Positions 1 to 8,528 of a stretch of 40,855 nt of DNA are shown piece after piece. The notes under the pieces are model-generated. The model saw only the letters and a list, made by a program, of their open reading frames with translations. It did no database searches and was not told where the DNA came from. Numbering within the stretch: the first letter of the stretch is position 1; each line of letters opens with the position of its first letter. The position numbers and the translations under genes were made by a program. Location of the stretch: assembly GCA_003284375.1 (NCBI GenBank), contig QBVL01000013.1:1-40855 (forward strand). The letters run 5' to 3'. This DNA is from Prochlorococcus sp. AG-311-J23. GTDB lineage: Bacteria; Cyanobacteriota; Cyanobacteriia; PCC-6307; Cyanobiaceae.

Positions 1-57
1 AGGGTGCCAATAATCTCATAATTTCTAAGATCAAAAAGTGGTGATTAATTTCGAATA

Positions 58-1713
58 TTGGAATTCGCTCTCAATACAAGTTTGAACCTAGGAACAATGC
101 TAATTCCTGAGCCAATTCAAGCCAATTTCCCTTGGTTAAGTCTATCCATATTGTTTCCCATTGTTGGAGCCTTAATTGTTCCTTTTATTCCAGATAAAGG
201 CGAAGGAAAAGAAGTTAGATGGTACGCGCTCATAATAGCTTTAATTACTTTTCTTATTACCGTCGCTGCTTACTTCAAAGGTTTTGATCCCAGTAAAGAA
301 GGCTTACAACTATTTGAAAAAGTTAGTTGGCTTCCAGATCTTGGATTGACTTGGTCTGTTGGTGCAGATGGCTTGTCAATGCCATTGATATTGCTAACAA
401 GCTTTATTACTTCTCTTGCGGTTTTAGCGGCATGGCCAGTTAGTTATAAACCAAAATTATTTTTCTTTTTAATTTTACTCATGGATGGCGGCCAGCTAGC
501 TGTTTTTGCAGTTCAAGATATGTTGCTTTTCTTTTTGGCTTGGGAATTGGAGTTGTTCCCAGTTTATTTATTCCTTGCAATCTGGGGCGGAAAAAAGAGG
601 CAATATGCGGCGACCAAATTTATTATCTATACAGCAGGAAGCTCGTTATTTATTCTCCTTGCTGGTCTTGCGATGGGTTTCTTTCAAGGAGGAGGGATAC
701 CAGATTTCGGTTATACCCATTTAGCTCAGCAAGATTTTGGTAGGGGTTTTCAACTGCTTTGTTATGCAGGTTTGCTAATAGCATTTGGGGTCAAACTTCC
801 TATTGTTCCTCTACATACTTGGTTGCCCGATGCGCATGGAGAGGCCACTGCTCCCGTACATATGCTCCTAGCAGGAATCTTGTTGAAGATGGGAGGATAT
901 GCTCTCCTTAGATTTAATGCACAATTACTGCCAGATGCTCATGCTCAATTTGCTCCATTGTTAATTGTATTGGGAGTAGTAAATATTATTTATGCAGCTT
1001 TAACTTCTTTTGCTCAAAGAAATTTAAAAAGGAAAATCGCTTATAGCTCAATAAGTCATATGGGTTTTGTTTTAATAGGGATTGGAAGCTTTAGCTCTTT
1101 AGGTACTAGTGGTGCAATGTTGCAAATGGTTAGCCACGGTTTAATTGGAGCAAGCTTGTTTTTTCTTGTTGGTGCAACTTACGACAGAACTCACACCCTT
1201 CAATTAGATGAGATGGGCGGTATTGGTCAAAATATGAGGATTATGTTTGCTTTATGGACAGCATGCGCTTTCGCTTCTCTTGCTTTACCTGGAATGAGTG
1301 GATTTATCTCCGAATTAATGGTTTTTGTTGGGTTTGTGACCGATGAAGTTTATACTCTTCCATTTAGGATTGTAGTTGCTTCGTTAGCAGCAATTGGAGT
1401 TATTTTGACACCTATATATTTATTATCGATGCTCAGAGAAATCTTCTTTGGTAAAGAGAATGCAAAATTAATATCAAAGGCAAAGTTAGTAGATGCTGAA
1501 CCTAGAGAGATCTATATTATTGCTTGTTTATTAGTTCCCATTATTGGGATTGGTTTGTATCCAAAAATTATTACTGATACTTATATTTCATCAATTGATG
1601 GATTGGTTAAAAGAGATTTGTTAGCCGTTGAGAGAATTAGAAGTGATCAATCAACAATTATTAGCAATATAAACTTATCAATAGGGACTCTTGAAGCCCC
1701 TCTTTTAGATTGA
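58..1713 (+). CDS. ndhD: NAD(P)H-quinone oxidoreductase chain 4 (NDH-1 subunit NdhD)
   Basis: This is an antiporter-like membrane subunit of the thylakoid NDH-1 complex, which takes part in respiration and cyclic electron flow around photosystem I. The 551-residue product is almost entirely hydrophobic helices, as expected for the NuoM/NdhD family. It keeps the two proton-path residues of the family: Glu163 in the WELELFPVY segment and Lys246 in [20 protein letters not shown]. An in-frame TAA at 46-48 leaves TTG at 58 as the most upstream start. ATG at 97 (residue 14) is an alternative that would shorten the N-terminus before the first membrane segment. No clear Shine-Dalgarno sequence precedes either. 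In related genomes ndhF usually lies immediately upstream, and the first 57 bases could be its end or the spacer. scpA follows after 64 bases. Confidence 0.95.
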   Translation: MEFALNTSLNLGTMLIPEPIQANFPWLSLSILFPIVGALIVPFIPDKGEGKEVRWYALIIALITFLITVAAYFKGFDPSKEGLQLFEKVSWLPDLGLTWSVGADGLSMPLILLTSFITSLAVLAAWPVSYKPKLFFFLILLMDGGQLAVFAVQDMLLFFLAWELELFPVYLFLAIWGGKKRQYAATKFIIYTAGSSLFILLAGLAMGFFQGGGIPDFGYTHLAQQDFGRGFQLLCYAGLLIAFGVKLPIVPLHTWLPDAHGEATAPVHMLLAGILLKMGGYALLRFNAQLLPDAHAQFAPLLIVLGVVNIIYAALTSFAQRNLKRKIAYSSISHMGFVLIGIGSFSSLGTSGAMLQMVSHGLIGASLFFLVGATYDRTHTLQLDEMGGIGQNMRIMFALWTACAFASLALPGMSGFISELMVFVGFVTDEVYTLPFRIVVASLAAIGVILTPIYLLSMLREIFFGKENAKLISKAKLVDAEPREIYIIACLLVPIIGIGLYPKIITDTYISSIDGLVKRDLLAVERIRSDQSTIISNINLSIGTLEAPLLD

Positions 1714-1777
1714 AAATTATTTCACCTGGCATTGCATTCAAAATAGAGATAACTTGCTTTTAGATTAATAATTCTCA

Positions 1778-2671
1778 TTGCCAGTTGATTTTTTAACTCA
1801 AACTGCAGATTCTGGAGCGAGACTTGCTATTCGCTTATTGCAAGATGCTGCTCAAAGAGGAGATATTGATCCTTGGGATGTGGATGTTATTCCAGTTGTA
1901 GATGGTTTTTTGGACCAACTGAAACAGCGTATTGAAATCCCAAAAAAGATTTCACAACATTTCAGCCAAAATGGTGGAAGTTATGAGGTTGATTTAGCTC
2001 AGAGCAGTGAGGCCTTTTTAGCGGCTTCTGTATTGGTTGGTTTAAAGGCGGAGGTACTTGAGTCTGAAATGTTCTCTTTTGATATGGAAGTTGAAGATGA
2101 TTCAGACATGGATTTTGGTGAACAGGGTTGGCTAGATGATAGTTTTCAATTACCTCTTCGACCAGAGAGACATTTGTCCAGAAGGCCCGTTGCACCTCCT
2201 CCATTTAGAAGACCAGTAACTCTTGGAGAATTAATAAATCAGCTTGAGACAATTGCAGAATCTTTGAAAAATGATGATTTAAATAATCGTAGAAAGTTAC
2301 GACAGAAAAAATTAAGTAATAAGGAGATCATTGCTCAGGTTTCATCTCTTGCGCATCGAGAAAAATTGCCTGAAACGACTGCTGCGCTTGCAATTTTCAT
2401 AAACAAGTGGGAGCAATCTTTGCACTGGGTTGATTTTGAATTATTAGTTGAGAGTTGGAAAGAAAATTCGGCCTCAGATGATTTGGATACGGATAGAGTC
2501 GGGGTCTTTTGGGCATTATTATTTTTATGCTCTCAGGGCAAGGTGGAGATTGTTCAAAAAGGTTCTTTGTTCTCCCCCATAAGTCTAAAGAGGCTTTTGC
2601 AACCAGGAATGGTTGCTCAACTTCCCATCGCTTCTCTAGACGTGACAGATGTCTCGCCGGCTGCTGCCTAG
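1778..2671 (+). CDS. scpA: Segregation and condensation protein A (ScpA)
   Basis: ScpA is the kleisin-like subunit that joins SMC and ScpB to organise and segregate the chromosome. The 297-residue product opens with a helical segment containing RLLQDAAQRGDIDPWDVDVI (about residues 17-36), a ScpA hallmark. An acidic and basic linker follows (about 100-150), then a C-terminal winged-helix-like region (about 215-285). The reading frame is closed by TAA at 1769-1771 and there is no ATG near the N-terminus, so the TTG at 1778 is the only sensible start. The gene sits between ndhD and a nucleotidyltransferase gene, all on the same strand with gaps of 55-65 bases. scpB is not in the window. Confidence 0.85.
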   Translation: MPVDFLTQTADSGARLAIRLLQDAAQRGDIDPWDVDVIPVVDGFLDQLKQRIEIPKKISQHFSQNGGSYEVDLAQSSEAFLAASVLVGLKAEVLESEMFSFDMEVEDDSDMDFGEQGWLDDSFQLPLRPERHLSRRPVAPPPFRRPVTLGELINQLETIAESLKNDDLNNRRKLRQKKLSNKEIIAQVSSLAHREKLPETTAALAIFINKWEQSLHWVDFELLVESWKENSASDDLDTDRVGVFWALLFLCSQGKVEIVQKGSLFSPISLKRLLQPGMVAQLPIASLDVTDVSPAAA

Positions 2672-2726
2672 CTCTTTGTGGAGGCAGCATTCTATGTTGG
2701 CCTTGTTTAGATAGATTAAACCGCCT

Positions 2727-3905
2727 ATGAAGGCGATGATCCTAGCCGCTGGTAAAGGAACTCGAGTTCAGCCGATCACTCATGTGATCCCAAAGCCAAT
2801 GATTCCTATCCTTCAGAAACCTGTAATGGAGTTTCTGTTGGAACTCCTTAAGGAGCACGGTTTTACTGAGGTTATGGTCAATGTTTCTCATTTGGCAGAA
2901 GAAATAGAAAATTACTTCCGAGATGGACAAAGATTTGGAGTTGAAATTGCATACAGCTTTGAGGGTCGTATTGAAGACGGAGAATTAATTGGTGATGCAC
3001 TTGGTTCAGCGGGCGGGCTGAAAAAAATTCAAGATTTTCAAAATTTTTTTGATGATACTTTCGTCGTCTTGTGTGGTGATGCACTAATTGATTTGGATTT
3101 ATCTGAAGCAGTAAAACGACATAAAGAAAAAGGTGCATTGGCTAGTTTGATAACTAAACGTGTCTCAAAAGATCAAGTAAGTAGTTATGGCGTTGTAGTA
3201 ACTGATGAAGAAGATCGAGTTAAAGCTTTTCAAGAAAAACCTTCTATTGAGAATGCTCTAGGCGATACGATTAATACTGGAATTTATTTATTTGAGCCTG
3301 AAATTTTTAATTATATTCCATCTGGAAAACCCTTTGATATTGGCTCGGATTTGTTTCCAAAATTAGTAGAAGAAGGGGCACCTTTCTATGCTTTAGCTAT
3401 GGATTTTGAGTGGGTTGATATTGGCAAAGTACCAGATTATTGGAGAGCCATTCGGAATGTACTTAAAGGTGATGTTAGACAGGTTGAAATACCAGGAAAG
3501 CAAGTAAGACCGGGAATCTATACTGGTTTAAATGTTGCAGCTAATTGGGATAAAATAAATGTGAAAGGACCAATATATGTTGGTGGAATGACAAGGATTG
3601 AAGATGGTGTAACTATCGTTGGACCTTCTATGATTGGTCCAAGTTGTTGTATTTGCGAAGGTGCAACAATTGATAATTCAATAATCTTTGATTATTCATT
3701 AATTGGGCCAGGAGTTCAACTTGTGGAGAAGTTAGTTTTTGGTAGATATTGTGTTGGTAAAGAGGGTGATCATTTTGATTTACAGGAAGCTGCTTTAGAT
3801 TGGTTAATAACTGATGCTAGAAGACAGGACTTAGGCGAACCTTCACCTCAACAGAAAGCAATGGCTGAATTATTAGGTACTGATCTGATTGGTCCTTCTA
3901 ATTAA
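2727..3905 (+). CDS. Sugar-phosphate nucleotidyltransferase (mannose-1-phosphate guanylyltransferase type)
   Basis: This enzyme activates a sugar-1-phosphate with a nucleoside triphosphate, probably GTP and mannose-1-phosphate, to feed glycan or exopolysaccharide synthesis. The N-terminal NTP-transferase domain shows the signature LAAGKGTR (6-13), the DALGSAGGL substrate loop (about 90-98) and the metal-binding Asp118 in LCGDALID. The last third (about 265-345) has the hexapeptide-like pattern of a left-handed beta-helix (repeated I/V-x-G-P-x-x-I/V). The phosphomannomutase-like extension found in longer cyanobacterial homologues is absent. The exact nucleotide and sugar cannot be read from sequence, so glucose-1-phosphate remains possible. 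Its end overlaps the convergent metF by 8 bases. Confidence 0.85.
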   Translation: MKAMILAAGKGTRVQPITHVIPKPMIPILQKPVMEFLLELLKEHGFTEVMVNVSHLAEEIENYFRDGQRFGVEIAYSFEGRIEDGELIGDALGSAGGLKKIQDFQNFFDDTFVVLCGDALIDLDLSEAVKRHKEKGALASLITKRVSKDQVSSYGVVVTDEEDRVKAFQEKPSIENALGDTINTGIYLFEPEIFNYIPSGKPFDIGSDLFPKLVEEGAPFYALAMDFEWVDIGKVPDYWRAIRNVLKGDVRQVEIPGKQVRPGIYTGLNVAANWDKINVKGPIYVGGMTRIEDGVTIVGPSMIGPSCCICEGATIDNSIIFDYSLIGPGVQLVEKLVFGRYCVGKEGDHFDLQEAALDWLITDARRQDLGEPSPQQKAMAELLGTDLIGPSN

Positions 3906-4779
3906 TATTTGCTCTATCTAAAATTATCGGTATTTGTTGTTCTGCTTTAACGGCCATAATGTGAACTCCTTGAGCAATACCTAAAAAACTTTTTACTTGG
4001 TCAGCAGCAATTGATATGCCTTCATCAATAGGATTTGATGAATTTTCAAGTCTGGAAATAATTGATTCGGGTATGCATGCTCCTGGTACTACACGATTGA
4101 TGAATTGTGCATTTTTGGAAGATTTGAGTAGAAAAACTCCAGCTAAAACAGGGATTTTCATAGGATCTGTTATTTCCTTGCAAAATCGTTCAAGTACTTT
4201 AGGGTCCATAACCATTTGAGTTTGAAGGAAATTTGCACCCGCGGTTTTTTTGAGTTCTATTCTCCTTCTTAAGCCATCAAATCCTCTGCAATTTGGATCA
4301 GCTGCAGCTCCAGCGAATAAATTAGTTGGCCCATCAGGTAATAAATCAGACACGGGATCTATTCCTTTGTTAAGTGATGTGACTTGATTAATAAGTTCTA
4401 TTGAGTTGAAATCTTGAACTGATTTGGCTTGAGATTGGTCTCCAACTCGTACAGGATCGCCAGTTAAACAGAGGATATTTGTTATCCCTAAAGCATGAGC
4501 TCCAAGTAATTCAGCTTGTAATGCGATTCGATTTCTATCCCTACATGATAGTTGCAAGACTGGTTCAAGATCTGCCTCTAAAAGCAGCTTGCATAGGGCT
4601 AGGCTACTCATTCTCATGATTGCCCTGCTGCCATCTGTAACATTAAAACCATGCACAAGGTCTTTTAATTTGATGGCTTTTGAAAGAGCTAAAGCTGTAT
4701 TACCGCCTCTAGGAGGCATGATTTCAGCAGTAATAGCTGATAAGCCAGATTCAAGACGATTTTGAAGTTTAGATTTCAC
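3898..4779 (-). CDS. metF: 5,10-methylenetetrahydrofolate reductase
   Basis: MetF reduces methylene-tetrahydrofolate to methyl-tetrahydrofolate for methionine synthesis, using a flavin in a TIM barrel. The 293-residue length fits the bacterial catalytic domain. Recognisable segments are the N-terminal AEIMPPRGGN (about 18-27), the NVTDGSRA loop, ILCLTGDPVRVGDQSQ (about 103-118) and KKTAGANFLQTQMVMD (about 178-193), the last carrying the conserved Q-T-Q. The start is GTG at 4779. The only nearby ATG, one base out of frame, runs straight into TGA. The gene is divergent from the PedR-like regulator gene across 75 bases and converges with the upstream nucleotidyltransferase with an 8-base overlap. 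Confidence 0.9.
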   Translation of the reverse strand: MKSKLQNRLESGLSAITAEIMPPRGGNTALALSKAIKLKDLVHGFNVTDGSRAIMRMSSLALCKLLLEADLEPVLQLSCRDRNRIALQAELLGAHALGITNILCLTGDPVRVGDQSQAKSVQDFNSIELINQVTSLNKGIDPVSDLLPDGPTNLFAGAAADPNCRGFDGLRRRIELKKTAGANFLQTQMVMDPKVLERFCKEITDPMKIPVLAGVFLLKSSKNAQFINRVVPGACIPESIISRLENSSNPIDEGISIAADQVKSFLGIAQGVHIMAVKAEQQIPIILDRANIN

Positions 4780-4854
4780 ATGTATTTTTTACTAGATAAT
4801 TACTATCGGTGATTAAAGGCCCTAATCTAAGTAGTATTAATTAATGAGTTGTGA
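4780..4854. promoter_or_regulatory. Divergent control region of metF and the PedR-like gene
   Basis: These 75 bases lie between divergent start codons, so promoters for both genes should be here. The sequence is AT-rich with ATTAATTAAT-like stretches near the PedR-like gene. I see no recognisable operator such as a clear HLR1 direct repeat. Confidence 0.35.
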
Positions 4855-5136
4855 GTGAGGGGAATGTTTACAGGAGAGATCGCTAATTCGTCCCACATGG
4901 GACTGTCAGCCAGGGAGATGGAGATCATTGGATTAGTTGCAGATGGCCTGACTAATCAGGAGATTGCTGAAAAACTGACAATTAGCAAAAGGACTGTAGA
5001 CAATCATGTGAGCAATATGTTTACAAAAACAGGTTCAAAAAACAGAGTGGCTTTGTTGAACTGGGCAATGGATCATGGGAAAATCTGTCGAGATGGGTTC
5101 AATTGTTGTTCATTGCCAGATGAAACAGATTCTTAG
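4855..5136 (+). CDS. Stand-alone LuxR-type helix-turn-helix regulator, PedR-like
   Basis: This 93-residue protein is little more than a LuxR/GerE DNA-binding domain (about residues 17-74: LSAREMEIIGLVADGLTNQE, then the recognition helix around KRTVDNHVSNMF). It has no receiver or sensor domain. Size, domain layout and C-terminal cysteines (C78, C84, C85) resemble PedR (Ssl0564) of Synechocystis, a small LuxR-type regulator whose activity is switched by thioredoxin through a C-terminal cysteine. That identity is from memory of the family, not a search. The start may be GTG 4855 or ATG 4864; the purine-rich GAGGGGA lies directly against the ATG, too close for a normal Shine-Dalgarno sequence. 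metF is divergent, and the cysteine-rich small gene converges 5 bases past the stop. Confidence 0.8.
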   Translation: MRGMFTGEIANSSHMGLSAREMEIIGLVADGLTNQEIAEKLTISKRTVDNHVSNMFTKTGSKNRVALLNWAMDHGKICRDGFNCCSLPDETDS

Positions 5137-5141
5137 TATTT

Positions 5142-5333
5142 CTAATTATTTTCGTCATCAATAATATCTGATAAGGGCATTAGAGAAAAATCAATTGATG
5201 ACAACTCAAATAACTTTGCATAAGCAAAGCAAGCTTCCTTGTCAGAGCAGGTGACTCTAAGGATTCCTTCTGTGTCATAAAGACCATACAAGTTACACCT
5301 CATGCAAAGGATGCATAAACCGCTGAAAACCAT
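5142..5333 (-). CDS. Small cysteine-rich protein of unknown function
   Basis: I do not recognise a named family. The 63-residue product has C7-x2-C10-x2-C13 near the N-terminus and C29-x5-C35 further on, five cysteines that could bind zinc or an iron-sulphur cluster. Between them is NLYGLYDTEGIL. The tail is acidic (DIIDDENN). I have an impression of similar short proteins in other marine picocyanobacteria, but could not check it. It follows the CYTH gene on the same strand after 44 bases and may be the tail of the ndhA-to-CYTH transcript. It stops 5 bases from the stop of the PedR-like gene. No good ribosome-binding site is visible. Confidence 0.6.
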   Translation of the reverse strand: MVFSGLCILCMRCNLYGLYDTEGILRVTCSDKEACFAYAKLFELSSIDFSLMPLSDIIDDENN

Positions 5334-5377
5334 TTAACGATTGTTAAAACAATCTAAAGGACAAGCTGCCTTTTTGC

Positions 5378-5878
5378 TTAGATGCTTTTGATTTTTATCC
5401 TATCTTTTACTGACAATTCAGAAATTGGTGTTTTCGCAAGAGAAGCATTGCTCAATGATTTGATCCCAGTTATCTCTTGTCCACACCATGATGGGACTTG
5501 AATTTCTTCTGATTCAGAATTTAATTCAATTTCAGCAATTTTTAAACACGAATTTGACTCTTCAAAAACATCAACTACCCAATTTTTTTTATTTATTTTT
5601 AGTTGATATCGAGTTTTAGTCATTTTATATTTTGATAATTGTATTAATTCAATAGCATCTTTTCTAGGAATTGAATATTCAAACTCATGGTTTATTAAGC
5701 CATTTAAAGAGGACTTTAATGTTATGTATCCTTTATTGTTATCTATTATCCTTACTCGAGTAGCCCATTCATCTAAACTTGAATTTAAGTATGCTTGGCT
5801 AAAACTTTCACTTAGTATAACCTGATCTTTCCAGTCTTCATTTTCAACTAAAAATCTTCTTTCTATTTCTATACCCAT
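5378..5878 (-). CDS. CYTH domain protein (triphosphate tunnel metalloenzyme family)
   Basis: CYTH proteins form an eight-stranded tunnel that binds triphosphate-containing substrates with divalent metal. Members include inorganic triphosphatases, thiamine triphosphatases and adenylate cyclases. The 166-residue product shows the family's charged strands in order: EIERRFLV (4-11), ATRVRI, GYITLK, HEFEYSIP, KTRY, VDVFE, AEIEL, and the C-terminal SNASLAK. The signature ExExK reads E4-x-E6-x-R8, with Arg in place of Lys. The substrate cannot be assigned; inorganic triphosphate or short polyphosphate is the commonest bacterial case. It begins 6 bases after nadK ends, so the two are probably translated from one message. 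Confidence 0.85.
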   Translation of the reverse strand: MGIEIERRFLVENEDWKDQVILSESFSQAYLNSSLDEWATRVRIIDNNKGYITLKSSLNGLINHEFEYSIPRKDAIELIQLSKYKMTKTRYQLKINKKNWVVDVFEESNSCLKIAEIELNSESEEIQVPSWCGQEITGIKSLSNASLAKTPISELSVKDRIKIKSI

Positions 5879-5884
5879 AACTTA

Positions 5885-6790
5885 TTATTTATTAGGATTT
5901 TTAAGGCTACTTGCCCAATGAAGTTTTTGAGTAATTGTCTTATAATAAGAATGATTTTCATCTAAAATTATTATTGAGGTTGAGTGATTAGATTTCTTTA
6001 TTAAACATGTGTCATCAGCTTCAATTAGACATCCACAAGTTCCATCTAACCATAACTTTATTTTTTGTTTCATACCTCTTATTGGTTTGATTACTAATTG
6101 AGATTCAGGAGGGACCACAATGGGCCTGCTGGCTAAGCTCATTGGGCAAATAGCGCTTACGATAATCGCATCCAAGGATGGGTGAATAATGGGTCCTCCC
6201 GCGGCCATGGAGTAAGCAGTAGACCCTGTCGGAGTAGAGAAGATAAGCCCATCTCCCTTGTATTTATCTACAGCTTCACCATCTATTTCAAGCTCGAGGC
6301 TGCAAGTAGGTGCAATTTCATCTGTGCAAGATCGTAAATAGAAATCATTTAGCGCAAAAAATGATTTTTTAATTGTGGATTCATTATTATTTTTTTCTCT
6401 AAAAACAATTGCTTCAAGCATCATTCTTTTTTGGATCTTAAATCTATTATTTAAAACTTTTTCCCAAAAAGTTTCCTGCTTTAAGATATGACGATCGTGG
6501 GTCAAAAAACCTAGATTCCCTCCAACATTGAAACTTAAAATAGGTATGTTTTTCGGGGATAAATATCTAGCGGCTCTTAAAACTGTTCCATCACCTCCAA
6601 GAACAATAGTGATTTCAGGTAAAATATCAGATGCTGAAAATAATTGATTAATATTAGTGGTTTCAGTACTTATTTCGGAAAATAAAACTTTTTTCCCATA
6701 ACCTTCAATTATTTTTTTGCAATTTAAGGTTTCTTTGTATGCATTATCGCTATCTGATCTATATAAGATCCAGATCAGACTTGTTGTCAT
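5885..6790 (-). CDS. nadK: NAD kinase
   Basis: NAD kinase phosphorylates NAD to NADP, setting the pool used by photosynthetic electron transport and biosynthesis. The 301-residue product carries the diagnostic GGDGT (65-69), the NVGGNLGFLT loop (about 98-107), and KGDGLIFSTPTGSTAYSMAA with the following GGP turn. It starts at ATG 6790, 9 bases after the end of ndhE, and is followed 6 bases later by the CYTH gene. Placement inside an NDH-1 operon suggests coordinated supply of the cofactor and the complex that oxidises or cycles it. Many cyanobacteria carry two NAD kinase paralogues, and I cannot say which this is. Confidence 0.93.
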   Translation of the reverse strand: MTTSLIWILYRSDSDNAYKETLNCKKIIEGYGKKVLFSEISTETTNINQLFSASDILPEITIVLGGDGTVLRAARYLSPKNIPILSFNVGGNLGFLTHDRHILKQETFWEKVLNNRFKIQKRMMLEAIVFREKNNNESTIKKSFFALNDFYLRSCTDEIAPTCSLELEIDGEAVDKYKGDGLIFSTPTGSTAYSMAAGGPIIHPSLDAIIVSAICPMSLASRPIVVPPESQLVIKPIRGMKQKIKLWLDGTCGCLIEADDTCLIKKSNHSTSIIILDENHSYYKTITQKLHWASSLKNPNK

Positions 6791-6799
6791 TAAAAATAT

Positions 6800-7129
6800 C
6801 TACCATTTGAGTAGGTTGAAACTTTCCATGTCAATGGTAACTCTATTTCTATACAAGGAAAGTAGTATTGCTAGCCCAACGGCCGCTTCAGCTGCTGCTA
6901 CGGTAATAACAAAAATTGAAAATACTTGCCCTCTAATAACTGATCCATCTATATATGATGAAAAACTCATAAGATTTATATTTACTGCGTTTAACATTAA
7001 TTCTATGCTCATTAAAACACGAACAGCATTTCGGCTATTTATTAATCCCCATACACCTGTACAAAAAAGGAATGCAGCAACTATAAGATAAGCCTGGAGA
7101 GGTACTGGTCCAGTAGAATTTTCTAACAT
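6800..7129 (-). CDS. ndhE: NAD(P)H-quinone oxidoreductase chain 4L (NdhE)
   Basis: NdhE (NuoK type) is a small three-helix membrane subunit next to the antiporter-like chains of NDH-1. The 109-residue protein has three hydrophobic spans (about 10-30, 35-55, 65-90). It keeps the family's buried acids, in [16 protein letters not shown] (about 34-49) and in [13 protein letters not shown] (about 78-90). Length is normal for the family (about 100). It lies 34 bases after ndhG and 9 bases before nadK in the ndhA-I-G-E order typical of cyanobacteria and plastids. Confidence 0.95.
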   Translation of the reverse strand: MLENSTGPVPLQAYLIVAAFLFCTGVWGLINSRNAVRVLMSIELMLNAVNINLMSFSSYIDGSVIRGQVFSIFVITVAAAEAAVGLAILLSLYRNRVTIDMESFNLLKW

Positions 7130-7163
7130 ATTCGGTATATAAATGTTATGTATATTGTTGAAT

Positions 7164-7766
7164 TCATTTTAAACTATTTTCGGAAAGAAGAGGAATTTTC
7201 TTATCAGTTAAGGAATTTTGATTCTTTAAATCATTTAAGTAAGCAGTTGGACTTGATACATCTCTTCTTGCTAATACAATCGCTCCAATCATAGCCATTA
7301 ATAATAGAATCGAAGCAAGTTCAAAAGGTAATAAATAATCTGTGAATAGATGTTCACCGATTATTTCAGTTGCTTCTTCACCAATAGAGCTTGGTCCGGG
7401 TAAGTTCCATTTTGTGGTAATACTGACCCGCAATAATAGAATTAATAATCCACCACAAACGCCACCAGATATCAATTTTCTTGTTTTAAGACCTTTAATT
7501 GGTTTTAACTTTTCTTTATTATTGACTAACATAATTGCAAATAATATCAAAACATTTACAGCTCCTACGTATACAAGAATTTGAGCAGCAGCGACAAAAC
7601 TGGCATTTAGCAAAAGATATAAACCTGCTACGGCCATAAATACTCCTCCTAATAAAAATGCTGAGTAAACAATATTTTCTAATAAAACAACTGCCAAACT
7701 TCCAGAGACTATGACAGCGCTAAGAATTAAAAAGCAAATTAATTCTGTTGAATAAGCGATATTCAT
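7164..7766 (-). CDS. ndhG: NAD(P)H-quinone oxidoreductase chain 6 (NdhG)
   Basis: NdhG (NuoJ type) is a five-helix membrane subunit of NDH-1. The 200-residue product has hydrophobic spans at about 8-28, 30-50, 55-80, 95-115 and 145-165, including the family segment [20 protein letters not shown] (about 58-77). The C-terminus from about 168 is polar and faces the soluble side. Its ATG shares one base with the TAA of ndhI (7764-7768, TAATG), a sign of translational coupling. ndhE follows after 34 bases. Confidence 0.95.
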   Translation of the reverse strand: MNIAYSTELICFLILSAVIVSGSLAVVLLENIVYSAFLLGGVFMAVAGLYLLLNASFVAAAQILVYVGAVNVLILFAIMLVNNKEKLKPIKGLKTRKLISGGVCGGLLILLLRVSITTKWNLPGPSSIGEEATEIIGEHLFTDYLLPFELASILLLMAMIGAIVLARRDVSSPTAYLNDLKNQNSLTDKKIPLLSENSLK

Positions 7767-8419
7767 TAATTAGTAGAATTAGATTTATTTGGAACAATAT
7801 CCGAAAAATTATTATTAACTTCTTCCTGTGATTTCTCTTCTTGTAGTTCTTTGATAATCTGAGTTGGAAGCTTACCTGCTCTTTGTTGGTTCGCAGGTAA
7901 TTCATGAGGGTCCATTATGCCCTTTGGCAGATAGGGTAATTCTCTGAGAGGACGGACTGATGGGTCCGAAGTTACGCTTGTTGGTAGTCTTCCAAGAGCA
8001 ACATTATCGTAGTTAAGACTATGCCTATCAAATGCAGCCAGTTCATATTCTTCTGTCATTGATAAGCAATTCGTAGGGCAATATTCAACGCAATTTCCAC
8101 AAAAAATACATGCTCCAAAATCAATAGAATAATTTCTCAATTCTTTTTTCTTGGTTTCTTTATTCATTACCCAATCAACAACTGGAAGATTTATTGGGCA
8201 TACTCTTACGCAAACCTCGCAAGCAATGCACTTGTCAAATTCATAATGAATTCTTCCTCTATAACGCTCAGAAGGAATTAGTTTTTCATAAGGGTATTGA
8301 ACTGTTACAGGCCTTCGACGCATGTGATCGAAGGTAACTCCTAGTCCATCAACTAAATATTTTGCTGCACTAACGGCTTCTTTAGTGTAGTCGGCAACTT
8401 TTTCAAGGAAACCAAGCAT
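7766..8419 (-). CDS. ndhI: NAD(P)H-quinone oxidoreductase subunit I (NdhI), two 4Fe-4S ferredoxin domain
   Basis: NdhI (NuoI type) carries the last two iron-sulphur clusters that hand electrons to the quinone site of NDH-1. The two CxxCxxCxxxCP motifs are intact: Cys64, 67, 70 and 74, and Cys104, 107, 110 and 114. The 217-residue length and the basic N-terminal segment ([20 protein letters not shown]) fit the cyanobacterial family. The C-terminus from about 175 is low-complexity and rich in Glu, Gln and Asn. The stop overlaps the ndhG start by one base. ndhA lies upstream on the same strand across 109 bases, a rather long gap that may hold an extra promoter. Confidence 0.96.
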   Translation of the reverse strand: MLGFLEKVADYTKEAVSAAKYLVDGLGVTFDHMRRRPVTVQYPYEKLIPSERYRGRIHYEFDKCIACEVCVRVCPINLPVVDWVMNKETKKKELRNYSIDFGACIFCGNCVEYCPTNCLSMTEEYELAAFDRHSLNYDNVALGRLPTSVTSDPSVRPLRELPYLPKGIMDPHELPANQQRAGKLPTQIIKELQEEKSQEEVNNNFSDIVPNKSNSTN

Positions 8420-8528
8420 ATTAAATTCGATGCCGGCGGTCTATGTACACACTAAACATTATACAGCTTTTTTCAATTAAATGTAGGTACTTGTACTTAA
8501 AAAAACTAGCTATTGTGTTGTTTTTCTT

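Noticed and set aside
1-57. Possible end of ndhF: a frame open from base 3 to TGA 42-44.
   Set aside because: Only 13 codons are visible, and I could not match them to an NdhF C-terminus, so no gene is called.
8420-8528. Small gene between ndhI and ndhA (a + frame starts at 8443).
   Set aside because: The frame runs into the 3' end of ndhA on the opposite strand and shows no family resemblance.
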